A stretch of DNA of 9,957 nucleotides from Comamonadaceae bacterium (GCA_013298415.1 JAAFHN010000069.1:1-9957); one strand, 5' to 3'. Counted from the first letter of the stretch, positions 1-6,818 are shown. The notes: a model not told the origin generated them from the letters alone. A program made the numbers and translations.

Positions 1-1923
1 ACTGGTTCCATCGATTCCGAGCCATTTTCTAGCGGGGGCTGGGACGCTGGGGTTTTGCTTACACAAGGATCGCGGCGAACAACGCCTGCAGCGGACAGCG
101 AAGCTGACATTCGACCGGGTCAACGCAGGATCTTTTCCTCGCGCGTGAGTTCAGGAGGTGTCATCACGGGCTTTGAGTTCAAGCCCGAGTCAGTCGGCGA
201 GTTCGACACCGATGTGGTCATCTCCCTGAGCACAAATCCGGCAACGAATTTAGCGGACGGTCGGTTCACAGAGCGGGTGAACTATTTGAGAGGCGAACGC
301 AGCGAGGAGCAATCATCCGCCGGAGGCTTGTTCCGCAGGCGAAACTCCATCATGGGAGACGTGATTAACTCTGGGCCAATCTTCAAATACGGTGTTGATC
401 CCGCTGTGAGCGGCTCGGGCTATGCTGAATTCGCGTCGGCGCAAGCGTCTCGCACCGCAACGATCTTCGTTGGTGCAAATGCTGGCATGCTCCACGCATT
501 TCGGGCCTCCGATGGGCGCGAGTTGTTCGCGTACGTGCCTCACGCGACTTCACGAAAACTGGCTGCGCTGACCAACCCGGCCTACCAAAAGCAAGCGTTT
601 GTGGATGCCGTCCCGAATGTTCGTGAAGCGTACGCTGCGGGCTCCTGGCGGACGGTACTCGTATCAGGCTTTGGTGGTGGGTCTAACGGCATCTTCGCTT
701 TGGATGTATCCGACCCTGAGTCCTTCGGTGCCTCCAATGTCCTCTTCGAGTTCACCGACCGACACGACACCCGAGTAGGCAATATCCTCACTCAGCCGAA
801 GATCGTAAAGTTTCGGGTCCCAGGCACTAACTCATTCAAGTGGTACGTGGCTTTCGGCAGCGGTTACAACAATTACATCAACGACGGCTTCGCTGCGCCT
901 GATCGCAAACAGTCGCTCTTCTTGCTCTCCCTAGACAAACCATCGAACGAGGGGTGGTCGCTGGGCACCAATTATTTCAGAATTGATGTGGCCCCAGGCG
1001 ATGCGAGCATGGCTGATGCGTTGGCCAATCCTGGTGTCTATGAAGGTGCTTTCGGTGAAGCCCTCTACCTCTACGCCGGCGACCTTCAAGGGAGGCTGTG
1101 GCGATTCGCCTTTCCCGATGGGCTCGATGCAGAGACTGCAAAAATCTCCCTCCGAGGTGGGCCAAGTGCGCCAGAGCCATTCTTCAGGGCAAAGGATGGC
1201 AATGGCAAATGGCAGCCGATCACAACCTCCCCGCTCATCAGCCAGGGATTGGACTATGGCCTGATGGTAGTCTTTGGTTCGGGCAAGTTTGTGGAGCCGA
1301 AGGACGCCAACACCATTGATCAGCAAAGCTTTTACGGTGTGTGGGATCCGCTGACCAACGCGAATGACGTCTTCAATCTTGACGCGCGAGGAACGAGGAT
1401 GTTCGCACGCTCGATGGTGGACGGAACGCTGGGGGCGACTTTTTCGGGCGCGGCGTCCTTCACTTATGCGATCACGGGGTCGGGTACCTATCGTGGCTGG
1501 AGGGTGGACTTCAACCAGCCCAAAGAGCGCTTAGCCGTGGAGGGCGCTACCGGGTTGGGCTTGATTGCGTTCAATTCCACGATCCCGGAAGGAGGTTGCT
1601 CAGGTGACGGTTCTGGCAGAGAGTACGTCATCGCACCTTATTACGGTACGACCCAAACACCTGCTCGACTTGCCACGGAGGCCGGGCTGCTGAGTCGGCC
1701 TAACATCGTGGACGTGAGCCTCGAAAAAGAGATCTACAGCCAGCGTAACTCCACAGGCGGAAGAATCTTGAAAATCACCCAACAGACCTTGTCTACCGGT
1801 ACAAAGCTTACGGGTGCGGGCAACGCCGTCGTGGCAGGCACTGGAACCGCTGTAACCAAGCTCACATTGACGATGAACGTCGGGCGGGTTTCCTGGCGCG
1901 AGATCAGAAACTTCAACGATTGA
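1..1923 (+). CDS. pilY1: PilY1-type pilus tip adhesin, C-terminal part (5' partial)
   Basis: C-terminal beta-propeller region of a PilY1/PilC type IV pilus tip protein, which caps pili, supports minor-pilin assembly and affects adhesion and retraction. The frame is open from base 1 with no stop, so the gene starts upstream; the TTG at 55 is internal. 640 residues are visible; full PilY1 proteins usually exceed 1000, so the N-terminal von Willebrand-like half lies outside. Family landmarks, numbered from base 1: a WDAG segment near residue 14, MGDVINSGPIF from 118, then FVGANAGMLHAFRASDG and LFAYVPHA, GFGGGSNGIFALDVSDP, YAGDLQGRLWRF from 358, and a terminal GRVSWREI. The stretch before YAGDLQG lacks the aspartate-rich calcium loop common in the family. 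pilE follows 11 bases after the stop, as is usual for minor-pilin operons. The family call is secure; the adhesive target is unknown. Confidence 0.93.
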   Translation, partial: TGSIDSEPFSSGGWDAGVLLTQGSRRTTPAADSEADIRPGQRRIFSSRVSSGGVITGFEFKPESVGEFDTDVVISLSTNPATNLADGRFTERVNYLRGERSEEQSSAGGLFRRRNSIMGDVINSGPIFKYGVDPAVSGSGYAEFASAQASRTATIFVGANAGMLHAFRASDGRELFAYVPHATSRKLAALTNPAYQKQAFVDAVPNVREAYAAGSWRTVLVSGFGGGSNGIFALDVSDPESFGASNVLFEFTDRHDTRVGNILTQPKIVKFRVPGTNSFKWYVAFGSGYNNYINDGFAAPDRKQSLFLLSLDKPSNEGWSLGTNYFRIDVAPGDASMADALANPGVYEGAFGEALYLYAGDLQGRLWRFAFPDGLDAETAKISLRGGPSAPEPFFRAKDGNGKWQPITTSPLISQGLDYGLMVVFGSGKFVEPKDANTIDQQSFYGVWDPLTNANDVFNLDARGTRMFARSMVDGTLGATFSGAASFTYAITGSGTYRGWRVDFNQPKERLAVEGATGLGLIAFNSTIPEGGCSGDGSGREYVIAPYYGTTQTPARLATEAGLLSRPNIVDVSLEKEIYSQRNSTGGRILKITQQTLSTGTKLTGAGNAVVAGTGTAVTKLTLTMNVGRVSWREIRNFND

Positions 1924-1934
1924 CGGGCGGCGCC

Positions 1935-2426
1935 ATGCGAGCATTTTTTCAAGTCACAGTGCGTGGCTTCACCTTAGTCGAGATGCTGATTGTGGTGGCG
2001 ATCGTCGCGCTGCTGGCATCTGTCGCCTACCCGGCGTACACGTCCCAGATCGCTAGGGCGAAACGCAATGAATGTCGATCGGGTTTGTTGCAATCGATGC
2101 AACAACAGGAGCGGTACTTCACGCAGTTCAACAAATATGTGGCATTCAGTGCGGGTGCCTCGACCGCAAAAACCAAAGCTTTTTCCGGGGAAACTTTGTC
2201 TGACAGTGCCTGCACGATCGCGGCTGCAGCATGCAGCGGGGAAACTCTGACCAGCTGCGTGGAGTTGCAAGCGGCTCCGAGGTCGGCGTTCTCGGAGGCA
2301 GGCTGGGATTGGATTCGAATCGATACGTTCGGGATGAAAGCCTGCAGTGTCTCTGGGTCGGTGATCCTTGGAAGCGAGACGGACTCGGCAAAACGGACTA
2401 CTTACAAGGACAGGTGCTGGCCGTGA
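1935..2426 (+). CDS. pilE: PilE-like type IV minor pilin
   Basis: Type IV pilin-like protein of 163 residues, processed at the inner membrane by the prepilin peptidase PilD and placed in the pilus or its tip. The short leader ends in VRG, followed by FTLVEMLIVVAIVALLASVAYPAY: cleavage after G11, mature F12, and the conserved Glu5 of the mature protein at E16. A hydrophobic N-terminal helix of about 25 residues is followed by the PilE-like segment SQIARAKRNECRSGLLQ with QQQERYFTQFNKY. The C-terminal half has several cysteines, including one three residues from the end (RCWP), which could form the D-region disulfide. I chose ATG 1935 over an in-frame TTG at 1920 because it gives a normal short leader. 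The upstream SD is poor (GGGCGG), so translation may be coupled to pilY1. Its place after pilY1 matches the pilE of fimT-pilVWXY1-E operons. It could be a minor pilin rather than the major subunit, which is favoured by context. Confidence 0.9.
   Translation: MRAFFQVTVRGFTLVEMLIVVAIVALLASVAYPAYTSQIARAKRNECRSGLLQSMQQQERYFTQFNKYVAFSAGASTAKTKAFSGETLSDSACTIAAAACSGETLTSCVELQAAPRSAFSEAGWDWIRIDTFGMKACSVSGSVILGSETDSAKRTTYKDRCWP
2412..2416 (+). promoter_or_regulatory. Shine-Dalgarno site for fimT
   Basis: AGGTG lies six bases before GTG 2423 inside the end of pilE, with a second purine run (AAGGA, 2406-2410) 12 bases upstream. It supports the GTG start that overlaps the pilE stop by four bases. Confidence 0.5.
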
Positions 2427-2965
2427 ACGCAGACCTTGGCCTGCGTTACGCCCAAAGGGCATTTACGCTGATCGAATTGCTGGTCGTAGTGGCGTTGGTG
2501 GCGATTTTGATGTCTTTGGCTGCGCCTTCGATGCAGTCCGTTCGTACCAATCTGGCCATTTCCGACAGCGCCTCAAGTCTCTACCTCTCCATTCAAACGG
2601 CACAGCAGTCTGCACTCAAATTCAACCGAAGCGTGGTGGTGTCGCCGGTAATTGCGGGAGATTGGAGCAGCGGCTGGCGGGTGTTTGTTCGGCGGGATAC
2701 CGACGATGTGTACGATAACGGAGTGGATACATTGCTCTCGTTTCAAGAGGCCCTCCCGGCCTTTGTGTCGGTGGATGCGGTGACCAATGCGTGCGAAAAC
2801 ATCGTCGTAACGGGCTCGGGCTTCATGCGAGATGCCTTCAACAACTGCCGGGTGATATTTGGCTCCGCACAAACCAAGTCCTACAAGCACGTCATCATCT
2901 CCAAGATTGGTCGGGCTCGGGTCTGTACCTCCAGTTCCGCCGCTGTCGCCAGCTGCAGCGAATGA
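2423..2965 (+). CDS. fimT: FimT/GspH-family minor pilin (pseudopilin), possible DNA-uptake pilin
   Basis: Minor pilin of 180 residues in the FimT/GspH family. The N-terminus has the class III signal QRA/FTLIELLVVVALVAI, with mature F14 and Glu5 at E18; the residue before cleavage is Ala13, not the usual Gly. A GspH-like globular part follows, with GWRVFVRRDTDD around the middle, as in FimT proteins (typically WxxGWxVF, here WSSGWRVF). The tail reads KIGRARVC (residues 161-168). This contains GRxR, the motif that binds DNA in FimT of naturally transformable gammaproteobacteria. The start chosen is GTG 2423, which overlaps the pilE stop (GTGA) and is preceded by AGGTG six bases upstream. A longer in-frame reading from 2231 would bury the signal peptide. 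Role in pilus priming is known for the family; role in transformation is inferred. It might also be annotated simply as GspH. Confidence 0.87.
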   Translation: MNADLGLRYAQRAFTLIELLVVVALVAILMSLAAPSMQSVRTNLAISDSASSLYLSIQTAQQSALKFNRSVVVSPVIAGDWSSGWRVFVRRDTDDVYDNGVDTLLSFQEALPAFVSVDAVTNACENIVVTGSGFMRDAFNNCRVIFGSAQTKSYKHVIISKIGRARVCTSSSAAVASCSE

Positions 2966-3020
2966 AGGCGTGATCGAGGCCGTTCTCGGGGCTCACCGGC
3001 GCGAAACGGCGGTGCATGCG

Positions 3021-4166
3021 ATGGCGTTCGGCGATCCGGCAGAAGACTGCATGCAACAAGCTTTGCTTGCTGCCAAAATGAACCTCCACCTCACCAGTCC
3101 GAACCCATGTGTTGGTGCGGTTGTCACGGACATGAACAGTCGGACGCTCGGCTGGGGCGCCACCCGGCCTGCGGGTGGCCCGCATGCGGAGATCGGTGCT
3201 CTGGTCAACGCAGAGCAAGCGGGCCATGTCACCCAAGGCGCTACGCTCTACGTCACGCTCGAACCCTGCGCTCACCACGGCCGCACGGGGCCATGCACGG
3301 AGGCGATTATTTCGGCGGGGATTACTCGGGTTGTTGCGGCTTTGGCCGACCCTAATCCGCTGGTGGCGGGCAAGGGCTTTGCTCGTTTGCGGGCGGCGGG
3401 GATCGAGGTGAGTGTGGGTGAAGGGGCCTTTGAAGCTCGTGAGCAAATGCTCGGCTTTTTGTCGCGGATGACGCGCAAGCGGCCTTGGGTGCGGCTCAAG
3501 GTGGCGGCCAGCCTGGATGGGTACACCGCGCTGGCCGACGGCAGCAGCCAGTGGATCACCTCAGCCGAGGCTCGCGCGGATGGCCACGCCTGGCGAGCGC
3601 GGGCTTGTGCGGTGCTCACGGGCATTGGCACGGTGCTGAGCGACGATCCGAGCCTCAACGTGCGCGAATTTGACACGCCCCGGCAGCCGTTTCGGGTGGT
3701 GATTGACAGTCAACTGCAAACGCCTGTGTCGGCAAAACTGCTCTCACAGCCAGCCGAAGGCGGCCCTGTGTGGATCTATGGCGCTGACGGCGCTCCGCAA
3801 GACCGCAGAGCTGCGCTCGAATCGGCCGGTGCCACGGTCACATTGCTGGCTGCTGACACGGTTCGCCCCGGCAAGCTCGATCTCAATGCGGTGATGCGCG
3901 ACTTGGCTAGTCGCGGCATCAATGACCTTCACGTGGAAGCGGGCACCAAGCTCAACGGCTCGCTGCTCGCCGCCGGTCTTGTGGACGAATTGATCGTCTA
4001 CACGGCCCCAAAGCTCTTGGGTGCAGGGATGGGCATCGGCAGCCTCCCGCCGCCGCCCTCGTTGGCCGCCGCCCAGCAGCTCACATTGCAAAGCGCCCAA
4101 CCCATCGGCTCGGATTTGCGCAGCATCTGGCGCATCACCGATCCTCAAAGTTTTTTTCCCATCTGA
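3021..4166 (+). CDS. ribD: Bifunctional pyrimidine deaminase/reductase RibD
   Basis: Second and third steps of riboflavin synthesis in the cytoplasm: deamination of diaminohydroxyphosphoribosylaminopyrimidine, then NADPH reduction of the ribose. Numbered from ATG 3021 (381 residues, normal length). The deaminase domain covers about 5-150, with SPNPCVGAVV at 26-35, the zinc and catalytic pair H55-A-E57, and PCAHHGRTGPC carrying zinc ligands C83 and C92. The reductase domain covers about 155-375, with RPWVRLKVAASLDG, SQWITSAEAR, SDDPSLNVR, and HVEAGTKLNGSLLAAGLVDEL near the end. Both active sites look intact. The start is uncertain: GTG 2970 and GTG 3012 are in frame, and none of the three has a well-spaced SD. 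ATG 3021 gives the usual distance to the first deaminase helix. It begins 55 bases after fimT with no visible terminator between, so read-through from the pilin operon is possible. ribE follows after 56 bases. Confidence 0.95.
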   Translation: MAFGDPAEDCMQQALLAAKMNLHLTSPNPCVGAVVTDMNSRTLGWGATRPAGGPHAEIGALVNAEQAGHVTQGATLYVTLEPCAHHGRTGPCTEAIISAGITRVVAALADPNPLVAGKGFARLRAAGIEVSVGEGAFEAREQMLGFLSRMTRKRPWVRLKVAASLDGYTALADGSSQWITSAEARADGHAWRARACAVLTGIGTVLSDDPSLNVREFDTPRQPFRVVIDSQLQTPVSAKLLSQPAEGGPVWIYGADGAPQDRRAALESAGATVTLLAADTVRPGKLDLNAVMRDLASRGINDLHVEAGTKLNGSLLAAGLVDELIVYTAPKLLGAGMGIGSLPPPPSLAAAQQLTLQSAQPIGSDLRSIWRITDPQSFFPI

Positions 4167-4222
4167 CGGCTCAGCTGACAACTGCCCGCGTGGGGCGACC
4201 ACGCTCGCGCGACAATCGAGCC

Positions 4223-4861
4223 ATGTTCACAGGCATCATCACTGGCATCGGCCAGATCACCAGCATTTCCCCGAAAGGCGCGGGCGCAGACGACGGTTTG
4301 CAGCTCAGCCTCCAGTGCCCCGAGGCTTACCTCGACGACGTAGGCTTGGGCGACAGCATCGCGATCAACGGCGCGTGCATGACGGTCACCAGCGTCGACG
4401 CCGCAACGGCCCGCTTCACGCTCGACATCTCCTCGGAATCGCTTGACAAAACCGCGGGCCTCGACCAGCCCGGCCCAGTGAATCTGGAAAAGGCCCTGCG
4501 CGCGCATGACCGCCTGGGCGGCCACATCGTCAGCGGCCACGTGGATGCGGTGGCCACCGTGCTGAGTTTCGATCCCGTGGGAGACGATTGGAAGGAGCTT
4601 TGCATCGAAGTGCCGCCTGACTTGGCTGGTTTCTTTGCGTACAAAGGCTCGGTGGCGATTCAAGGTGTGAGCCTTACCGTGAACACGGTGACGGATCTGC
4701 CCAGCGGCTGCCGAATCACCGTGCGCCTCATCCCGCACACCTTGGAGCACACCACGCTCGGCCTGCTCGCACCGGGGCATCGGGTAAACATCGAAGTGGA
4801 CACCGTGGCGCGCTATGTGTCGCGGATGATGCAAGTCCGCTCCACCGCATCCGCCCCATGA
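4223..4861 (+). CDS. ribE: Riboflavin synthase, alpha subunit
   Basis: Last step of the pathway: dismutation of two 6,7-dimethyl-8-ribityllumazine molecules to riboflavin and the ribityl pyrimidinedione. The 212-residue protein shows the family's two tandem lumazine-binding barrels. Barrel 1 starts MFTGIITGIG and contains INGACMTV with C52, which aligns with the reactive Cys48 of the E. coli enzyme. The linker has LGGHIVSGHVD (residues 98-108) with H106, matching E. coli His102. Barrel 2 has YKGSVAIQGVSLTVN with S150 and RLIPHTLEHTTLG. The start at ATG 4223 is fixed by the invariant MFTGI opening; an in-frame GTG at 4190 would add 11 residues not seen in the family. No good SD is present. The sequence GACAAT sits at 4211-4216, seven bases before the start, so it could be a -10 element of a leaderless or short-leader transcript, but no matching -35 is visible. 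The E. coli name is ribC. Confidence 0.95.
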   Translation: MFTGIITGIGQITSISPKGAGADDGLQLSLQCPEAYLDDVGLGDSIAINGACMTVTSVDAATARFTLDISSESLDKTAGLDQPGPVNLEKALRAHDRLGGHIVSGHVDAVATVLSFDPVGDDWKELCIEVPPDLAGFFAYKGSVAIQGVSLTVNTVTDLPSGCRITVRLIPHTLEHTTLGLLAPGHRVNIEVDTVARYVSRMMQVRSTASAP

Positions 4862-4959
4862 CTGCACGACAAACGCTACGTTTTTGGTAGCATCAAGTGT
4901 TGATTTTCATTGGACAGTGAGCCAATAACTCGCTAAATCTGGCCGCGCAACGCGCCGTA

Positions 4960-4980
4960 AGCCCGCTGGTGGCTCGTTTT
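4960..4980 (+). terminator. Possible weak intrinsic terminator after ribE
   Basis: AGCC (4960-4963) pairs with GGCT (4971-4974) around a seven-base loop, followed by CG and TTTT. The stem is only four base pairs and the T-run is short, so this would be a weak terminator or attenuator at best. It lies 100 bases after the ribE stop. Confidence 0.2.
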
Positions 4981-5021
4981 GCGACTGAAGCGCACGCGAC
5001 AAAGCGCAGAAACCCGCCTGG

Positions 5022-5027
5022 GATAAT
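5022..5027 (+). promoter_or_regulatory. Possible -10 element upstream of ribBX
   Basis: GATAAT matches five of six bases of the sigma-70 -10 consensus and sits in a GC-rich setting, 117 bases before ATG 5139. At the expected distance the -35 box is poor; GACA at 4998-5001 is about 20 bases away, which is long. This would let ribBX-ribH-nusB be transcribed separately from ribDE. It is a single-motif prediction. Confidence 0.3.
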
Positions 5028-5138
5028 TCGCGCACCCCCGCCAACGGCTGCGTCGTTTTCGGCGGCATCGCAGCGGCCACACCTGTCGCTGTGCCGCCGC
5101 AACCTGCCCCGGCCCCCACCCAATTTCAAACACCCACC

Positions 5139-6311
5139 ATGCCGCCCAACCTCAGCGTCGTTCCCACTTCCGCAGCAACCGAGCCGACGCCAGCCGCCCC
5201 GCTCGCCTCTGCGACCCCGGTTGAAACCATCATCGCCGAGCTCGCTGCCGGGCGGATGGTGGTGCTTGCCGACGATGAAGATCGCGAAAACGAAGGCGAT
5301 TTGGTGATCGCTGCCGATGCAATCACGCCCGAAGCCATCAACTTCATGGCCAAGCATGGCCGTGGCCTGATTTGCCTCACACTCACCCGCGAGCGCTGCG
5401 AATTCCTCGGCCTGCCGCCCATGGCCACGCGCAATGGCACCAAGCACGCCACCGCCTTCACCGTGTCGATTGAAGCCGCTGAAGGCGTGAGCACCGGCAT
5501 CTCGGCCGCAGACCGCGCCCTCACAGTGCAGCGGGCGGTGGCGGCGAGCGCCAAGCCCAGCGATTTGGTGCAACCGGGCCACATTTTTCCGCTACAGGCA
5601 CAAGACGGCGGCGTGCTGATGCGGGCGGGTCACACCGAGGCAGGTTGTGATTTCGCAGCGCTCGCAGGCCACAGCCCCGCCGCAGTGATTTGCGAAATCA
5701 TGAACGACGACGGCACCATGGCCCGCATGCCCGATCTGCAAGCGTTTGCCGCGACGCACGGGCTGAAGGTCGGCACGATTGCTGACCTGATCGAATACCG
5801 CAGCAAAAAAGAATGCCTCGTGCGCACGGTGGGCAAGCGCGCCATGCAAACCGCTTATGGCGAGTTCACCGCGCACCTCTTTCAAGACACCACATCCGGC
5901 GGCACGCACCTGGCACTCGTGAAGGGCACCTGGGGCAGCGAAACAGAAGTGCTCACCCGCGTGCATGAACCGCTGAGTGTGTTGGACGCACTGGAAGCGG
6001 GCCGCACGATGCACAGCTGGAGCTTGGACGAAACTTTGTCGCACCTGAATGCGGTTGGCCACGGCGTGGCAGTGCTTTTGAACGCAGGCGAATCCGGCGA
6101 AGCGCTGCTTGCGCAATTCAACGGCACAGCCCGACCCGCGCAAGCCGCCACGCGCGCGAGCATGGATTTGCGCACCTATGGCGTGGGGGCTCAAATCCTG
6201 CGCGCGGTGGGCGTGAAGCGCATGCGCTTGATGGGCAATCCGCGAAGAATGCCCAGCATGGCGGGCCACGGCCTGGAAATCACGGGCTTCCTGCCAAAAT
6301 CAGCGGTTTAA
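5139..6311 (+). CDS. ribBX: 3,4-dihydroxy-2-butanone 4-phosphate synthase with degenerate GTP cyclohydrolase II domain (RibBX type; often annotated ribBA)
   Basis: Makes the four-carbon precursor of lumazine from ribulose 5-phosphate. In 390 residues, the RibB domain (about 28-230) is intact: DDEDRENEGD at 45-54, GVSTGISAADRA at 116-127, LMRAGHTEAGCD with H165 and E167, and PAAVICEI. The C-terminal RibA-like domain (about 235-390) keeps the fold signature DLRTYGVGAQIL and GNPRRMPSMAGHGLE. However, the segment that should read SECxTGDxxxSLRCDC reads HEPLSVLDALEAGRTM, with no cysteine, and the EGRGIG loop is replaced by NAGESGEA. The zinc site and catalytic arginine of GTP cyclohydrolase II are therefore gone. 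This matches the RibBX variant described in Proteobacteria (Shewanella), whose RibX half has no known activity. The N-terminus has a proline/alanine/threonine-rich extension. I prefer ATG 5139; GTG 5091 is an alternative, and neither has an SD. ribH follows after 42 bases. Confidence 0.92.
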   Translation: MPPNLSVVPTSAATEPTPAAPLASATPVETIIAELAAGRMVVLADDEDRENEGDLVIAADAITPEAINFMAKHGRGLICLTLTRERCEFLGLPPMATRNGTKHATAFTVSIEAAEGVSTGISAADRALTVQRAVAASAKPSDLVQPGHIFPLQAQDGGVLMRAGHTEAGCDFAALAGHSPAAVICEIMNDDGTMARMPDLQAFAATHGLKVGTIADLIEYRSKKECLVRTVGKRAMQTAYGEFTAHLFQDTTSGGTHLALVKGTWGSETEVLTRVHEPLSVLDALEAGRTMHSWSLDETLSHLNAVGHGVAVLLNAGESGEALLAQFNGTARPAQAATRASMDLRTYGVGAQILRAVGVKRMRLMGNPRRMPSMAGHGLEITGFLPKSAV

Positions 6312-6342
6312 TCGATTGCTTCATCAACGGTTTTGAGATCAC

Positions 6343-6347
6343 AGGGA
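6343..6347 (+). promoter_or_regulatory. Shine-Dalgarno site for ribH
   Basis: AGGGA ends six bases before ATG 6354. It decides this start over an in-frame TTG at 6333, which has no SD. Confidence 0.65.
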
Positions 6348-6353
6348 ACACCC

Positions 6354-6818
6354 ATGTTTGGCGCAGACAAAGGCTCATCGCAGGATCTAGACGGCTCAGG
6401 CCTCTACATCGGCATCGTGCAAGCCCGTTTCAATTCCGGCATCACTTCGGCCATGGCAACAGCGTGCAAAGACGAGCTGCTTCGCCTGGGCGTGCAAGAA
6501 AAACGCATCACGCACCTGGAAGTGCCGGGCGCGCTCGAAATTCCGATCGCATTGCAAGCGCTGGCCGACAAGAACGAGTTCGACGCGCTGATCGCGATTG
6601 GCTGCATCATCCGAGGCGAAACCTACCACTTCGAGGTGGTGGCCAACGAAATGGCCAGCGGCATCATGCGCGTGGCGCTCGAGAACAAAATTCCGATTGC
6701 CAACGAAGTGCTCACCGTTGAAAACGTGAACCAAGCACTCGCCCGCCAAGACGACAAGGGCCGCGATGCGGCCCAAGTGGCTGTGGAAATGGCCAACTTG
6801 GTGAATGCCTGGGCATGA
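6354..6818 (+). CDS. ribH: 6,7-dimethyl-8-ribityllumazine synthase
   Basis: Condenses the ribityl pyrimidinedione with dihydroxybutanone phosphate to lumazine, the substrate of RibE; family members form pentamers or 60-mer shells. The 154-residue protein is of normal length. It shows the N-terminal IGIVQARFNSGIT (the RFN substrate-contact segment, R25-F26-N27), VPGALEIP at 57-64, and AIGCIIRGETYHFEVVANE around 81-99 with the catalytic histidine H92. LTVENVNQAL with downstream KGRDAA closes the domain. All active-site motifs look intact. Start ATG 6354 is set by the AGGGA site. The stop overlaps the nusB start (ATGA, 6815-6818), which suggests translational coupling; ribH-nusB is a very common pair in proteobacteria. 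Confidence 0.96.
   Translation: MFGADKGSSQDLDGSGLYIGIVQARFNSGITSAMATACKDELLRLGVQEKRITHLEVPGALEIPIALQALADKNEFDALIAIGCIIRGETYHFEVVANEMASGIMRVALENKIPIANEVLTVENVNQALARQDDKGRDAAQVAVEMANLVNAWA

Larger units (their letters stand above)
4862..5138 (+). other. Gene-free region between ribE and ribBX
   Basis: The longest stretch without a gene in the window. Its first 80 bases are AT-richer than the surroundings. It then has a bulged hairpin at 4941-4956 (GGC-GCG against CGC-GCC around CAA), a weak AGCC/GGCT hairpin followed by four T at 4960-4980, and a -10-like GATAAT at 5022-5027. A GTG at 5091 is in frame with ribBX and could extend it by 16 proline/glutamine-rich residues. I looked for an FMN riboswitch and did not find the paired GGG...CCC and ACCGGCGGT-type blocks. 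No convincing small gene was seen on either strand. Confidence 0.6.

Noticed and set aside
55..57. TTG as the start of pilY1.
   Set aside because: The frame is open to base 1 and already encodes family-like sequence (GGWDAG) before it.
4950..4980. CCGTAAGCCCGCTGGTGGCTCG resembles part of the FMN riboswitch (GGTAAAGCCCGCGAGC).
   Set aside because: Only this fragment matches. The GGG-GAAATTCCC arm, the ACCGGCGGT block and the 3' TCCGG-type block are missing, so it cannot form the aptamer.
4893..5582. Minus-strand open frame across the ribE-ribBX gap (229 codons).
   Set aside because: More than half is antisense to the conserved RibB domain, and the rest is glycine/arginine-rich sequence typical of a shadow frame.
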